Assembly: GCF_030818695.1 (NCBI RefSeq)
Contig: NZ_JAUTAR010000001.1
Span: 2,722,501 to 2,786,500, forward strand
Reading direction: 5' to 3'
From: Chryseobacterium sp. SORGH_AS_0447
Lineage (GTDB): Bacteria > Bacteroidota > Bacteroidia > Flavobacteriales > Weeksellaceae
Length of the DNA: 64,000 bases
Shown: positions 44,296 through 51,791 of the stretch, piece after piece
Numbering within the stretch: position 1 is the first letter of the stretch
Layout of the letters: each line of letters opens with the position of its first letter
The notes under the pieces: generated by a model
The model's database searches: none
What the model saw: the letters and a program-made list of their open reading frames with translations, nothing else
Told to the model about the DNA's origin: nothing
Position numbers and translations under genes: made by a program

Positions 44296-44303
44296 CAAAT
44301 GTA
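44296..44303 (-). promoter_or_regulatory. -7 element of the double-glycine peptide gene
   Basis: The minus-strand TACATTTG matches TAnnTTTG exactly, 33 bases before the start codon. At 19 nt spacing stands TATG rather than TTTG. Confidence 0.5.
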
Positions 44304-44531
44304 AACTTATATATTATATTATCATAAAAATTATAAAACTTTAACTTTACTAAATAAATAATTAAATATATGAAAAATTAATACATATTTAATTATTAAA
44401 ACAAATAAATAATAGTATTTATTAAATGTTTACAAAATATTTCAATTTAAAGGGAATTATTAAAATATTACTTAATTATAAATTTAATTTTAACAATAAA
44501 AAATTATCTTTACCAAAATTAAAGTTATTCT

Positions 44532-45320
44532 ATGAAAAAAATATTATTCATGGGGTTATTGAGCCTGGCTTCATACAATGTGTATGCACAGGAAGACAAT
44601 ACCGAATATGAAATGAGAACCGCCGAAAAGCCCGGTTACATCATCGACAAAGGTGGAAAAAAGATTGAAGGCATCGTAAGGCTGGCCGGAAACGACATGA
44701 GCCCGTGGACGAATCAGAAAAAAGTAAAATTTATCGCCTCAACGGATATCGATACCTCCAAAAAGAAACAGAAATTCAAAACCTATGACGTTGATGATCT
44801 GAAAGGATATATGGCTGTAGACAACGACTCGGAGAGAGTCTTTGAAAACATTAAATATACCAATGTGAAGGAAGCTTACAATACGCAGAACGGAGGATTA
44901 AGCGGTAATCTGAAAGCTTTAAACAATTTAACTAAAAATAATCAGTTTGCGGAGCTGGTTACTGATGGTAAGATTAAAGTATATAAAGTTTACGGATTTC
45001 CGACGACTTTCTCAGCGGGTAGCCAGGTGGCCGTTGCCGAAGCGGAAAATAAGAGAATGAGGGAAAACCCATCATACGTTTATTCCAAGAAAGGAGGAAA
45101 ACCGGAAGAACTTACCGCAGCTAAAGCAAAGATTATCGTAGCCGACTGCCCTGTTGTGCGAGGTAAAGTTACGAAAGGCGAATATGCCTCTTTGAAAACC
45201 GATACCAAACAGAGATCGGGTCTTGGAAAATTCATCCGAAATGAGATCGGCAATGCAATGGCTGATAATAAGGCCATCGTGGATGAAGTAATCGTTGATT
45301 ATAATGAAAATTGTAAATAA
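44532..45320 (+). CDS. exported protein of unknown function
   Basis: The 262 residues begin with a signal peptide (MKKILFMGLLSLASYNVYAQ). The mature part mixes Lys-rich strands (GYIIDKGGKKIEGIVRLAG, KVYKVYGFPTTFSAG) with a helical tail. It holds two Cys (VADCPVVRG and the near-terminal ENCK) that might form a disulfide. I do not recognise a family; its preference for small strands with charged loops suggests a periplasmic or surface protein. A terminator follows. Confidence 0.65.
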   Translation: MKKILFMGLLSLASYNVYAQEDNTEYEMRTAEKPGYIIDKGGKKIEGIVRLAGNDMSPWTNQKKVKFIASTDIDTSKKKQKFKTYDVDDLKGYMAVDNDSERVFENIKYTNVKEAYNTQNGGLSGNLKALNNLTKNNQFAELVTDGKIKVYKVYGFPTTFSAGSQVAVAEAENKRMRENPSYVYSKKGGKPEELTAAKAKIIVADCPVVRGKVTKGEYASLKTDTKQRSGLGKFIRNEIGNAMADNKAIVDEVIVDYNENCK

Positions 45321-45336
45321 TCAATTTAAAATACAG

Positions 45337-45367
45337 AAAAGCAGTTTCAGATTGAAGCTGCTTTTTT
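45337..45367 (+). terminator. intrinsic terminator
   Basis: AAAAGCAGTTTCA (45337-45349) and TGAAGCTGCTTTT (45353-45365) pair with one G-T, followed by T residues. Confidence 0.85.
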
Positions 45368-45413
45368 GTTTGCTTACGTTTTTTTGTACTATTGAATCAT
45401 CTAAATTTATCAT

Positions 45414-46061
45414 ATGAAAACTTTAATGACTATACTCGGTCTTGTGCTTCTTATTTCGTGTAAAAAAGAACACTCGGAAATCAGTCGGGATGCTATGGCA
45501 GAAGACCGCACGACCATCAGGAATACTAAGAATCCAAAAACAGATAAATCCATTGAAACCATAGAGGATATTAAGAAGGAATATGCATATCTGAATACCC
45601 TTTTAATCTCGAAAAAGCTCGATTCATCGTCTTTTACATATAATTGTACTCCTACTGGACGGGAAGGCAGCGTTGTTTTTTATTATCTCGATAAAAAGCT
45701 AAGGATGGTAAAAAACTTATATTCGGAAAACAGTCATTTCTCTTCATCTACAGAATATTTTATTAAAGACCATCAGCCGTTTTTTATTTATAATGAAGAA
45801 ACGTCGTGGAGCTTTGATGATGGCGGAACGCCTGAAAAACCGGAAACAAAGGATGATGTGGAAGAAAAAAGATTCTATTACATCAATAATAGACTGGAAT
45901 CGTGCAGAGATAAAAAATATACCATAAGAAATAAAAATCATTCCGGACCGGAGAATGTTTCTGACGGAGAAAGCAAGAACTGCAATGATACGGAACTAAT
46001 GAAAACATTTCAGGTTCTTCTTAAAAAGAAAGACGAAAAAGGAGAACTGCAGTGTTTTTAA
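45414..46061 (+). CDS. lipoprotein of unknown function
   Basis: The 215 residues open with a lipoprotein signal (MKTLMTILGLVLLISCKKEH; Cys at 16). A charged, mostly beta-type region follows, with internal Cys in YNCTPTG, ESCRDKK, SKNCNDT and a C-terminal Cys-Phe. No conserved domain is recognised. It stands between two terminators as a single-gene unit. Confidence 0.65.
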   Translation: MKTLMTILGLVLLISCKKEHSEISRDAMAEDRTTIRNTKNPKTDKSIETIEDIKKEYAYLNTLLISKKLDSSSFTYNCTPTGREGSVVFYYLDKKLRMVKNLYSENSHFSSSTEYFIKDHQPFFIYNEETSWSFDDGGTPEKPETKDDVEEKRFYYINNRLESCRDKKYTIRNKNHSGPENVSDGESKNCNDTELMKTFQVLLKKKDEKGELQCF

Positions 46062-46065
46062 AAAC

Positions 46066-46099
46066 AAAAGCGGATTCATTTGTTGAAGCCGCTTTTTAT
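46066..46099. terminator. terminator between convergent genes
   Basis: AAAGCGGATTCA and TGAAGCCGCTTT form a long stem with one mismatch, with A residues before and T residues after. It can serve both the lipoprotein gene and frr. Confidence 0.75.
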
Positions 46100-46116
46100 A
46101 TTTTTCATACTGAATA

Positions 46117-46671
46117 TTATACTTTCATAATTTCAGCTTCTTTCACTTTAAGATGTTCATCACAAGCTTTTACATACTTATCAGTAAGCGCCTGAATATC
46201 CGCTTCCACTCCTTTGATGATGTCTTCTGAAACACCGTCAAGTTTTTTAAGTTCTTTCAGACCATTCTGTCTGGCATTTCTTACGACTACTTTCGTATCT
46301 TCGGTTTCACTTTTAGCCTGTTTTGCCAGGTCTCTTCTTCTTTCCTCCGTTAGTGGCGGAACGTTAAGGATAATATTAATCCCGTTATTGGAAGGTGCAA
46401 AACCTAAATTTGAATTGATGATCGCCTTTTCAATATCGTTGATCGCTTTTGAATCCCAAGGTTGAATAGAAATCGTCATCGCATCCGGAATAGAAACATT
46501 GGCTACCTGATTAATAGGAGTTAAGGCTCCGTAATATTCCACCATCACATCCTGAACCATCGTTGTGGACGCACGCCCCGCTCTGATTCTCTGGAATGCA
46601 TGATCCAGGTGTTTAATAGCTGCTTCCATGTCCTGTTGTACAGACTCTACTATAAGATCTATTTCTTCCAT
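46117..46671 (-). CDS. frr: ribosome recycling factor
   Basis: The start at 46671 (MEEIDLIVESVQQDMEAAIK) gives 184 residues, the normal size. Conserved segments include RAGRAS (near 34), PWDSKAINDIEKAI, and LTEERRRDLAKQAK (near 110). With EF-G it splits post-termination ribosomes. The frame is open to 46701 but that extension is not conserved in the family. It follows pyrH on the same strand, as in many bacteria. Confidence 0.96.
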   Translation of the reverse strand: MEEIDLIVESVQQDMEAAIKHLDHAFQRIRAGRASTTMVQDVMVEYYGALTPINQVANVSIPDAMTISIQPWDSKAINDIEKAIINSNLGFAPSNNGINIILNVPPLTEERRRDLAKQAKSETEDTKVVVRNARQNGLKELKKLDGVSEDIIKGVEADIQALTDKYVKACDEHLKVKEAEIMKV

Positions 46672-46770
46672 TATATAATAAAAATTTGATAAGTTACACA
46701 TTTTTATAGTTGATTAGTAGTGAGTAATAGGTAATGAGCAAATGAAAACACCCTTACCCCAAATTACTGT

Positions 46771-47478
46771 CTACAGATCAACTAAAGTACCAACATTCTC
46801 ACCATCCACAATTTTTTCCAGATTGCCGTCTTTGTTCATATCAAAAACGATGATCGGCAGTTTGTTCTCGTGGCTCAACGTGAATGCGGTCATATCCATT
46901 ACCTTCAGATTCTTGGCATAAACTTCGTCGAAAGATAATGAATTATATTTTACGGCGTCAGCATTTTTTTCAGGATCGCTGTCGTAGATCCCGTCTACCC
47001 TTGTTCCTTTTAAAATAACATCCGCATCAATTTCAATGGCTCTTAATGTAGCTGCCGTATCGGTTGTAAAATACGGGTTCCCGGTTCCTGCTCCGAAGAT
47101 CACGACTCTTCCCTTTTCAAGATGTCTTACCGCTCTTCTTTTAATAAAAGGCTCGGCTACTTTATCCATTTCAATCGCAGACTGAAGTCTAGTTTTGATT
47201 CCTGCATCCTCCAGAGCGCCCTGCAAAGCCATTCCGTTGATCACGGTAGCCAGCATTCCCATGTAATCACCCTGTACCCTGTCCATTCCTTTTGCAGCAC
47301 CGGCTACTCCACGGAAAATATTTCCTCCTCCAATTACAATGGCAACTTCGCAGCCTTTGTCTACTACTCTTTTTATTTCTTCTGCGTATTCCTGTAGCCT
47401 TTCGTTGTCGATACCGTACTGTCTGTTCCCCATTAAGGCTTCGCCACTCAGTTTTAGAAGGATTCTTTTATATTTCAT
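46771..47478 (-). CDS. pyrH: uridylate kinase
   Basis: Starting at 47478 ([17 protein letters not shown]) gives 235 residues, the family length; the frame's earlier codons up to 47565 cross a -7 element. The amino-acid-kinase fold motifs are [22 protein letters not shown] and [13 protein letters not shown]. It phosphorylates UMP to UDP and is the gate to pyrimidine nucleotides. It is probably co-transcribed with frr. Confidence 0.96.
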   Translation of the reverse strand: MKYKRILLKLSGEALMGNRQYGIDNERLQEYAEEIKRVVDKGCEVAIVIGGGNIFRGVAGAAKGMDRVQGDYMGMLATVINGMALQGALEDAGIKTRLQSAIEMDKVAEPFIKRRAVRHLEKGRVVIFGAGTGNPYFTTDTAATLRAIEIDADVILKGTRVDGIYDSDPEKNADAVKYNSLSFDEVYAKNLKVMDMTAFTLSHENKLPIIVFDMNKDGNLEKIVDGENVGTLVDL

Positions 47479-47533
47479 TTTTTGTATAAATAACTTTTTT
47501 CCGTTAGGTTGATTGTCTGAAAATTTGACTTTG

Positions 47534-47541
47534 CAAATATA
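47534..47541 (-). promoter_or_regulatory. -7 element of pyrH-frr
   Basis: The minus-strand TATATTTG matches TAnnTTTG. ATTG stands 21 nt upstream, a three-of-four match to the -33 element. Confidence 0.5.
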
Positions 47542-47827
47542 ATCATTAATAAGGTTGGTTTTCAATTCTGCATTAAATTTTTAAATCTGCCGCTTCAAGC
47601 CGTTTCGTAGGACTTTTTGTGGAAATTTCAGCATTTTTACCAGGAGCTTTTTCCCGCTTTCCGCTGTATCTTTTTTGCCAATGCTTTTGCCTGTACAAAA
47701 AAGGATGCCGCTGCAATCGGGGCTAAATCATCCGTTCATCATATTACTTTTGAAAACCTGTTCAATTTAAATAAATAGCTGCTTTTGCAAAAAATACATA
47801 TTTACGCATAAATAATGTGAGAAATAT

Positions 47828-47857
47828 TTTGAAAAGTACGAAAAAGGATTATTTTTG
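47828..47857 (+). promoter_or_regulatory. promoter of porQ
   Basis: TTTG (47828-47831), 18 nt and TATTTTTG (47850-47857) match the Bacteroidota consensus, 18 bases before the TTG start. Confidence 0.65.
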
Positions 47858-47875
47858 CATTACTAATAAACTGAA

Positions 47876-48868
47876 TTGAAGAAAATTGTCATTCTTTCAT
47901 TATTTCTATCAGGAATTGTTTCTTATGCACAAACGGGAACAAATGTTTTTCCGTTCTTAAACCTTCCAGTATCTGCAAGGCAGGCTGCACTGGGTGGTGA
48001 TGCCATTTCCGTAAGAGATCATGATGTTTCCTTTGCTATTGCAAATCCTTCTTTGCTGAATAAAGATTCGGATAACCAGCTTTCCGTGAACGCGACGGCT
48101 TATCTTGCCGATTCCAAATACGGAACGATTGCCTATGCCAGAGATTTTGATAACGGCCATATGGCGACCATCAATGCGAGGTATATGAGCTACGGGGATA
48201 TTCCGAGAACAGATGACAGCGGTTTCGAAAACGGAACTTTTACGGCTTCGGATGTAGCCGTGGGAGCAGGATATGCCTATCAGTTTGAAGAAGACTGGAC
48301 GATCGGCGGAGGACTGAACTTTATCACTTCAAAAATCGATAATTACACCTCTTCCGCAATTTCGGGAAATGCCGGGGTTACTTATCACAATAAGAAAAAT
48401 AAGGAAACGGCGTCTGTTGTTTTCAGAAATTTCGGATACCAGTTCAAATCATTCAACGGAACCAGGGAAAATCTTCCGTTCAGGGTAGATATAGGATATA
48501 CGAGAATACTAAAGGCCATTCCGTTGGCAATTACCATTACTGCGCACGATATACAACAGTTTGATATTTCTTCACAGTATAATGTGAACGGGCAGGAAGT
48601 AAACGCGGGAAGAAAAATTGCAGACCATTTCTCCCTGGGGGCCGAACTGTTTCCTGAGAAAAGCTTTAATATCAGGTTAGGATACAATGTAAAGAGAGGA
48701 AACGAATTGGCTGTAGCAGACCAGAGAAACTTCTCCGGAATTTCTGCGGGTTTCGGCGTTAAGCTTTCCAGGTTCAGAATCGATTATGCTCACGTAAGAT
48801 ACCATAATGCATCGAATGTCAACCAGATAGGTATTTCCATAGATCTTACAAGTCATGCGGGATATTAA
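47876..48868 (+). CDS. porQ: type IX secretion system protein PorQ
   Basis: The 330-residue protein begins with a signal peptide (KKIVILSLFLSGIVSYAQ) from a TTG start; no in-frame ATG precedes it. The PorV/PorQ-type outer-membrane barrel opens with FLNLPVSARQAALGGDAISV and ends in GISIDLT. PorQ is part of the T9SS attachment complex that fixes cargo at the surface; its presence fits the T9SS-tagged peptidases in this window. The gene precedes cmk. Confidence 0.88.
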   Translation: MKKIVILSLFLSGIVSYAQTGTNVFPFLNLPVSARQAALGGDAISVRDHDVSFAIANPSLLNKDSDNQLSVNATAYLADSKYGTIAYARDFDNGHMATINARYMSYGDIPRTDDSGFENGTFTASDVAVGAGYAYQFEEDWTIGGGLNFITSKIDNYTSSAISGNAGVTYHNKKNKETASVVFRNFGYQFKSFNGTRENLPFRVDIGYTRILKAIPLAITITAHDIQQFDISSQYNVNGQEVNAGRKIADHFSLGAELFPEKSFNIRLGYNVKRGNELAVADQRNFSGISAGFGVKLSRFRIDYAHVRYHNASNVNQIGISIDLTSHAGY

Positions 48869-48899
48869 ATCATATGGAATTACAACAACAAAATAAAAA

Positions 48900-48930
48900 G
48901 AAACCTTAAGAAATTCTCTTAAGGTTTCTT
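48900..48930 (+). terminator. hairpin between porQ and cmk
   Basis: AAACCTTAAG (48901-48910) pairs perfectly with CTTAAGGTTT (48918-48927). The T run after it is interrupted, so termination may be partial. Confidence 0.6.
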
Positions 48931-48962
48931 GATTTTTAAGAAAAAATCTGGAAATTTGCGTT

Positions 48963-49637
48963 ATGAAAAAACCTGTAATTGCGATCGACGGGTACTCGTC
49001 TACCGGAAAAAGTTCCATCTCTAAAATCATTGCCGAAAAGCTGGGGATCATCCATCTTGATACCGGCGCGCTGTACCGGGGAGTAACCTGGTTTGCCCTT
49101 CAGAACTGTACCGGTGACGACGGATCAATCGATCTGAACAGCCTGTTTTCATCCTTTCACGAAATCGAACTTGAATTTAAAAATGCTGACGGCGAACTAA
49201 TTCTTTTCCTTAACCACATCGATATTTCCAAAGCCATCCGTACTAATGAAGTTTCGGATAACGTAAGTTTTGTGGCCAAACAGAAAGAAGTGCGGGATTT
49301 TCTTCTGCAATCCCAGCGTTCCCTGGCAGAAAAAGGCGGCATCATCATGGATGGCCGTGACATCGGGACCGTAGTCCTGCCAAATGCAGACTATAAATTT
49401 TTCCTGACGGCAAGCATCGACGAACGTACCAGAAGAAGATACCAGGAACTTATTACTTTAGGAATCGAAACCGATGAGCAGCAGGTAAAGAAAAACCTTG
49501 TTGAACGCGACAGAATAGACAGTGAGCGCGAAATCGCTCCATTGAAGCAGGCTGAAGATGCGATCGTCATCGACAATACGGATCTGAATAAGAAAGAAAC
49601 AATCGAAGAAATCCTGTCCCACATCGAAAAGATTTAA
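48963..49637 (+). CDS. cmk: cytidylate kinase
   Basis: The 224-residue kinase has the P-loop IDGYSSTGKSSISK (near 7-20), DTGALYRGVTW (near 34) and GRDIGTVVLP (near 130), with an Arg-rich lid (RRRYQEL). It converts CMP or dCMP to the diphosphate. It follows porQ, with a hairpin between. Confidence 0.95.
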   Translation: MKKPVIAIDGYSSTGKSSISKIIAEKLGIIHLDTGALYRGVTWFALQNCTGDDGSIDLNSLFSSFHEIELEFKNADGELILFLNHIDISKAIRTNEVSDNVSFVAKQKEVRDFLLQSQRSLAEKGGIIMDGRDIGTVVLPNADYKFFLTASIDERTRRRYQELITLGIETDEQQVKKNLVERDRIDSEREIAPLKQAEDAIVIDNTDLNKKETIEEILSHIEKI

Positions 49638-49732
49638 CAATTTTTAATACCCGCTTTTTCCCTTTGGTATGTTAATTGTACATTTCAACCCAAGTAAAAA
49701 GCTAATATTATTAACTATTAAAAAAAACGAAA

Positions 49733-50080
49733 ATGTCTAAAAAGAACAATACAGCAGGTGTTTTGGCAGGACTTCTTGCAGGTGCTGCAGCAGGTGTTAT
49801 CTTAGGAATGCTATATGCTCCTGAAGAAGGAAAAGAAACAAGAAAAAAGATTAAAACAAAGGCTAACGACATTAAGGATCAGGCTAAAAACAAATATGAC
49901 GAAGTGTCTGAAAAAGTAAAAGACCAGTATGGTAATATTTCGTCTACTTTTAAAGAAACAGCGAATAATGTAGCTCATACAGTAAAAGACGGATATGATA
50001 AATACAAAGATCAGATCGTTTCCAAGACTGCAGATGTAGTAAAAAATGTAGAATCGGAACTGAATGATCTAAAACAATAA
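49733..50080 (+). CDS. YtxH-domain envelope/stress protein
   Basis: The 115 residues have an N-terminal Gly/Ala-rich membrane segment (VLAGLLAGAAAGVILGMLYAP) followed by EEGKETRKKI, the YtxH signature, and then an amphipathic helical repeat region (KDQAKNKYDEVSEKVKDQYG). Such proteins are often stress-induced. It heads three genes with similar spacing. A hairpin terminator follows it. Confidence 0.8.
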   Translation: MSKKNNTAGVLAGLLAGAAAGVILGMLYAPEEGKETRKKIKTKANDIKDQAKNKYDEVSEKVKDQYGNISSTFKETANNVAHTVKDGYDKYKDQIVSKTADVVKNVESELNDLKQ

Positions 50081-50109
50081 ATGATTTATTTTTTTAGGTA
50101 AATTATGAG

Positions 50110-50141
50110 AAGGAACTTTATATATGAAAGTTCCTTTTTTT
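50110..50141 (+). terminator. intrinsic terminator after the YtxH gene
   Basis: AAGGAACTTT (50110-50119) pairs perfectly with AAAGTTCCTT (50127-50136), followed by a T run. It could lower expression of the next two genes relative to the first. Confidence 0.8.
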
Positions 50142-50163
50142 ATAACTTCAAATAAAAAAAACA

Positions 50164-50472
50164 ATGATAGAAACTATTAAAGAATATGCGTCGAAAAGGA
50201 TTGATCTGCTCAAGATAGAAGCTACTGAAAAGTCTTCCCTCTCGGCAGGAGTTATTACTTATTTTGTGATCATGCTTGTTGCTTTTGGTTTTTTCATTAT
50301 CCTGTTCAACTTCGGGATCGCTTTTCTTATCGGAGAAGCTTTGGGCAATCAGTCGTACGGATTCCTGATCGTGGCGGGATTTTATCTTTTAATCATGATT
50401 TTAGTGATGGTATTTAAAAAGAAAATCGTAAATTCTGTGGCAGATCAGGTTATTAAATTTTTAAATCATTAG
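50164..50472 (+). CDS. phage-holin-superfamily / YqjE-like membrane protein
   Basis: The 102 residues contain two transmembrane helices (about 32-55 and 65-88, FVIMLVAFGFFIILFNFGIA and FLIVAGFYLLIMILVMVF). A short N-terminal amphipathic helix (EYASKRIDLLKIEATEKSS) precedes them. This matches the holin-superfamily YqjE-like proteins of cellular genomes. No phage genes are near. Its stop codon is 3 bases before the next gene's start. Confidence 0.7.
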   Translation: MIETIKEYASKRIDLLKIEATEKSSLSAGVITYFVIMLVAFGFFIILFNFGIAFLIGEALGNQSYGFLIVAGFYLLIMILVMVFKKKIVNSVADQVIKFLNH

Positions 50473-50475
50473 ACT

Positions 50476-50973
50476 ATGGGCAGAAAGTATGAAAACCTTG
50501 AAGAGCTTAGAAGAAAGAAGAAACTGCTGAAGCAGGAAATTGAAGGCATGGAAGATCTCCTTACTTTCAAGAATACAAAGGAGAGCCTTAGTGCATTCAC
50601 CAATGGTTTAACCGACCAGTATCTGCAGGAAAAAGTAGATGAGAACGGTGAAGAAAAAGTTGTACTCCGTAAAGATGTGATCGCCAAACAGATTACCAGT
50701 GAGATAAAGGATGCAGTCATCAGTAAAAATACCGCAATGGGAATTGCAAGCTCCGCCTTTAAAGGTGATGCTGTAGACATTATGATCAACCTGGCAGTAA
50801 CGACCATCGTTGGCAATTATGCCCGTAAAAATTTCAAAAGCTCCAATTGGAAGAAGAAACTTATCGGGGCGGCTATGATTTATCTGGCACCAATCGCTTT
50901 ACGGTTTGTAAGAAAGAAACTGGAAACCTATCAGAAAAACAAAAGTGTATCCAGCATGGAACAACTTATATAA
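50476..50973 (+). CDS. conserved hypothetical protein, coiled coil plus C-terminal hydrophobic segment
   Basis: The 165 residues begin with a charged helix (YENLEELRRKKKLLKQEIEG) and a middle with QYLQEKVDENGEEKVVLRKD. Two hydrophobic segments follow (IMINLAVTTIVGNYA and LIGAAMIYLAPIALRFV). It is tightly coupled to the preceding membrane gene and may form a complex with it (inference). No named domain is recognised. Confidence 0.6.
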   Translation: MGRKYENLEELRRKKKLLKQEIEGMEDLLTFKNTKESLSAFTNGLTDQYLQEKVDENGEEKVVLRKDVIAKQITSEIKDAVISKNTAMGIASSAFKGDAVDIMINLAVTTIVGNYARKNFKSSNWKKKLIGAAMIYLAPIALRFVRKKLETYQKNKSVSSMEQLI

Positions 50974-50977
50974 TTTT

Positions 50978-51037
50978 TAGGGTTTTAGAGTGTAAGTATT
51001 ATAAGTTTAATCGCTTGTTACCCTTACTTTAAAACCC
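50978..51037. repeat. imperfect inverted repeat between convergent genes
   Basis: AGGGTTTTA and GTAAG elements on the left face CTTAC and TAAAACCCT on the right around a loop of some 26 bases. It may act as a terminator for either or both convergent genes. Confidence 0.4.
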
Positions 51038-51059
51038 TGAAACTTTACTACACTCCTAC

Positions 51060-51791
51060 TTACTCTCCCACTCTGAAAAGCTGGCCTAGAATAATCCCTG
51101 CCGCCATAGAAACATTCAGGCTTTCCGTCGACTGTGATTTTCCAAATCTGGGAATCATTACACTTTTCTGAATTAGCTGTTCGGTTTCCGGGCGCATACC
51201 ATTTCCTTCATTTCCCAGAATTAAATTCAGCTTTTCCGGTTTTTCGAACGTATAAATATTTTCTCCTTCCATATCGGTTCCGATATTTACATTCCCTGTT
51301 TCGTATAAATATTTCACCAGATCGGTATACACTACATTTACTCTTGTAAAAGAACCCATGGTTGCCATGATCACTTTTGGATTATAAACATCCACCGTAT
51401 CTTCACTGCAAATAATCTGTTCAATGCCAAACCAATCTGCCAGACGGATGATCGTGCCGAGATTTCCCGGATCCTGGATCCCATCGAGCACCAGCTGAAT
51501 ATTTTTATCTTCAGATTTTTCCTGTGCATCCAGATAACATACCGCCACCGAGTCTTTCGGATGCTGCAGCATGCTTATTTTTTTTAGCTCATTTTCAGAG
51601 ATATGAGTGATGGGCAGGTCCGGACGGTCCAGTTTTTGCGGATCGGTAGAAAAAATTTCTTTAATTTTAAATTTAGAATTAAAAAGTTCACAAATGATTT
51701 TATTACCTTCAACCAAAAACAAATTGTATTTTTGTCTGAACTTCTTTTTATCCAAAGACTGTAAAACTTTTATTGTATGAGCTGTAAGCAT
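51060..51791 (-). CDS. SpoU/TrmH-family RNA 2'-O-methyltransferase
   Basis: With start at 51791 (MLTAHTIKVLQSLDKKKFRQ) the protein has 243 residues. An N-terminal L30e-like substrate-binding domain is followed by a SPOUT knot with motifs LDGIQDPGNLGTIIRLADWF (near 105), LILGNEGNGM (near 192) and IPRFGKSQSTESLNVSMAAGI (quoted in part: SQSTESLNVSMAAGI). It methylates a ribose in rRNA or tRNA; the exact target is not clear. Its first 15 bases overlap tamL on the opposite strand. Confidence 0.92.
   Translation of the reverse strand: MLTAHTIKVLQSLDKKKFRQKYNLFLVEGNKIICELFNSKFKIKEIFSTDPQKLDRPDLPITHISENELKKISMLQHPKDSVAVCYLDAQEKSEDKNIQLVLDGIQDPGNLGTIIRLADWFGIEQIICSEDTVDVYNPKVIMATMGSFTRVNVVYTDLVKYLYETGNVNIGTDMEGENIYTFEKPEKLNLILGNEGNGMRPETEQLIQKSVMIPRFGKSQSTESLNVSMAAGIILGQLFRVGE
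51727..51734 (+). promoter_or_regulatory. -7 element of tamL
   Basis: TATTTTTG matches TAnnTTTG, 42 bases before the ATG. It lies inside the methyltransferase coding region. Confidence 0.45.

Larger units (their letters stand above)
47479..47875. other. divergent intergenic region between pyrH and porQ
   Basis: The 397 bases hold the pyrH -7 element, the porQ promoter, and a GC-richer block at about 47630-47735 that is not coding in any frame I can support. That block resembles, from memory, a family of intergenic repeats in flavobacterial genomes. This cannot be confirmed here. Confidence 0.5.

Noticed and set aside
47640..47735. Possible coding gene in the pyrH-porQ gap
   Set aside because: Stops interrupt every frame I examined and no start or homology is visible.
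50164..50472. Prophage remnant because of the holin-like protein
   Set aside because: No other phage gene, integrase or attachment repeat is present; holin-superfamily YqjE-like proteins are common chromosomal proteins.
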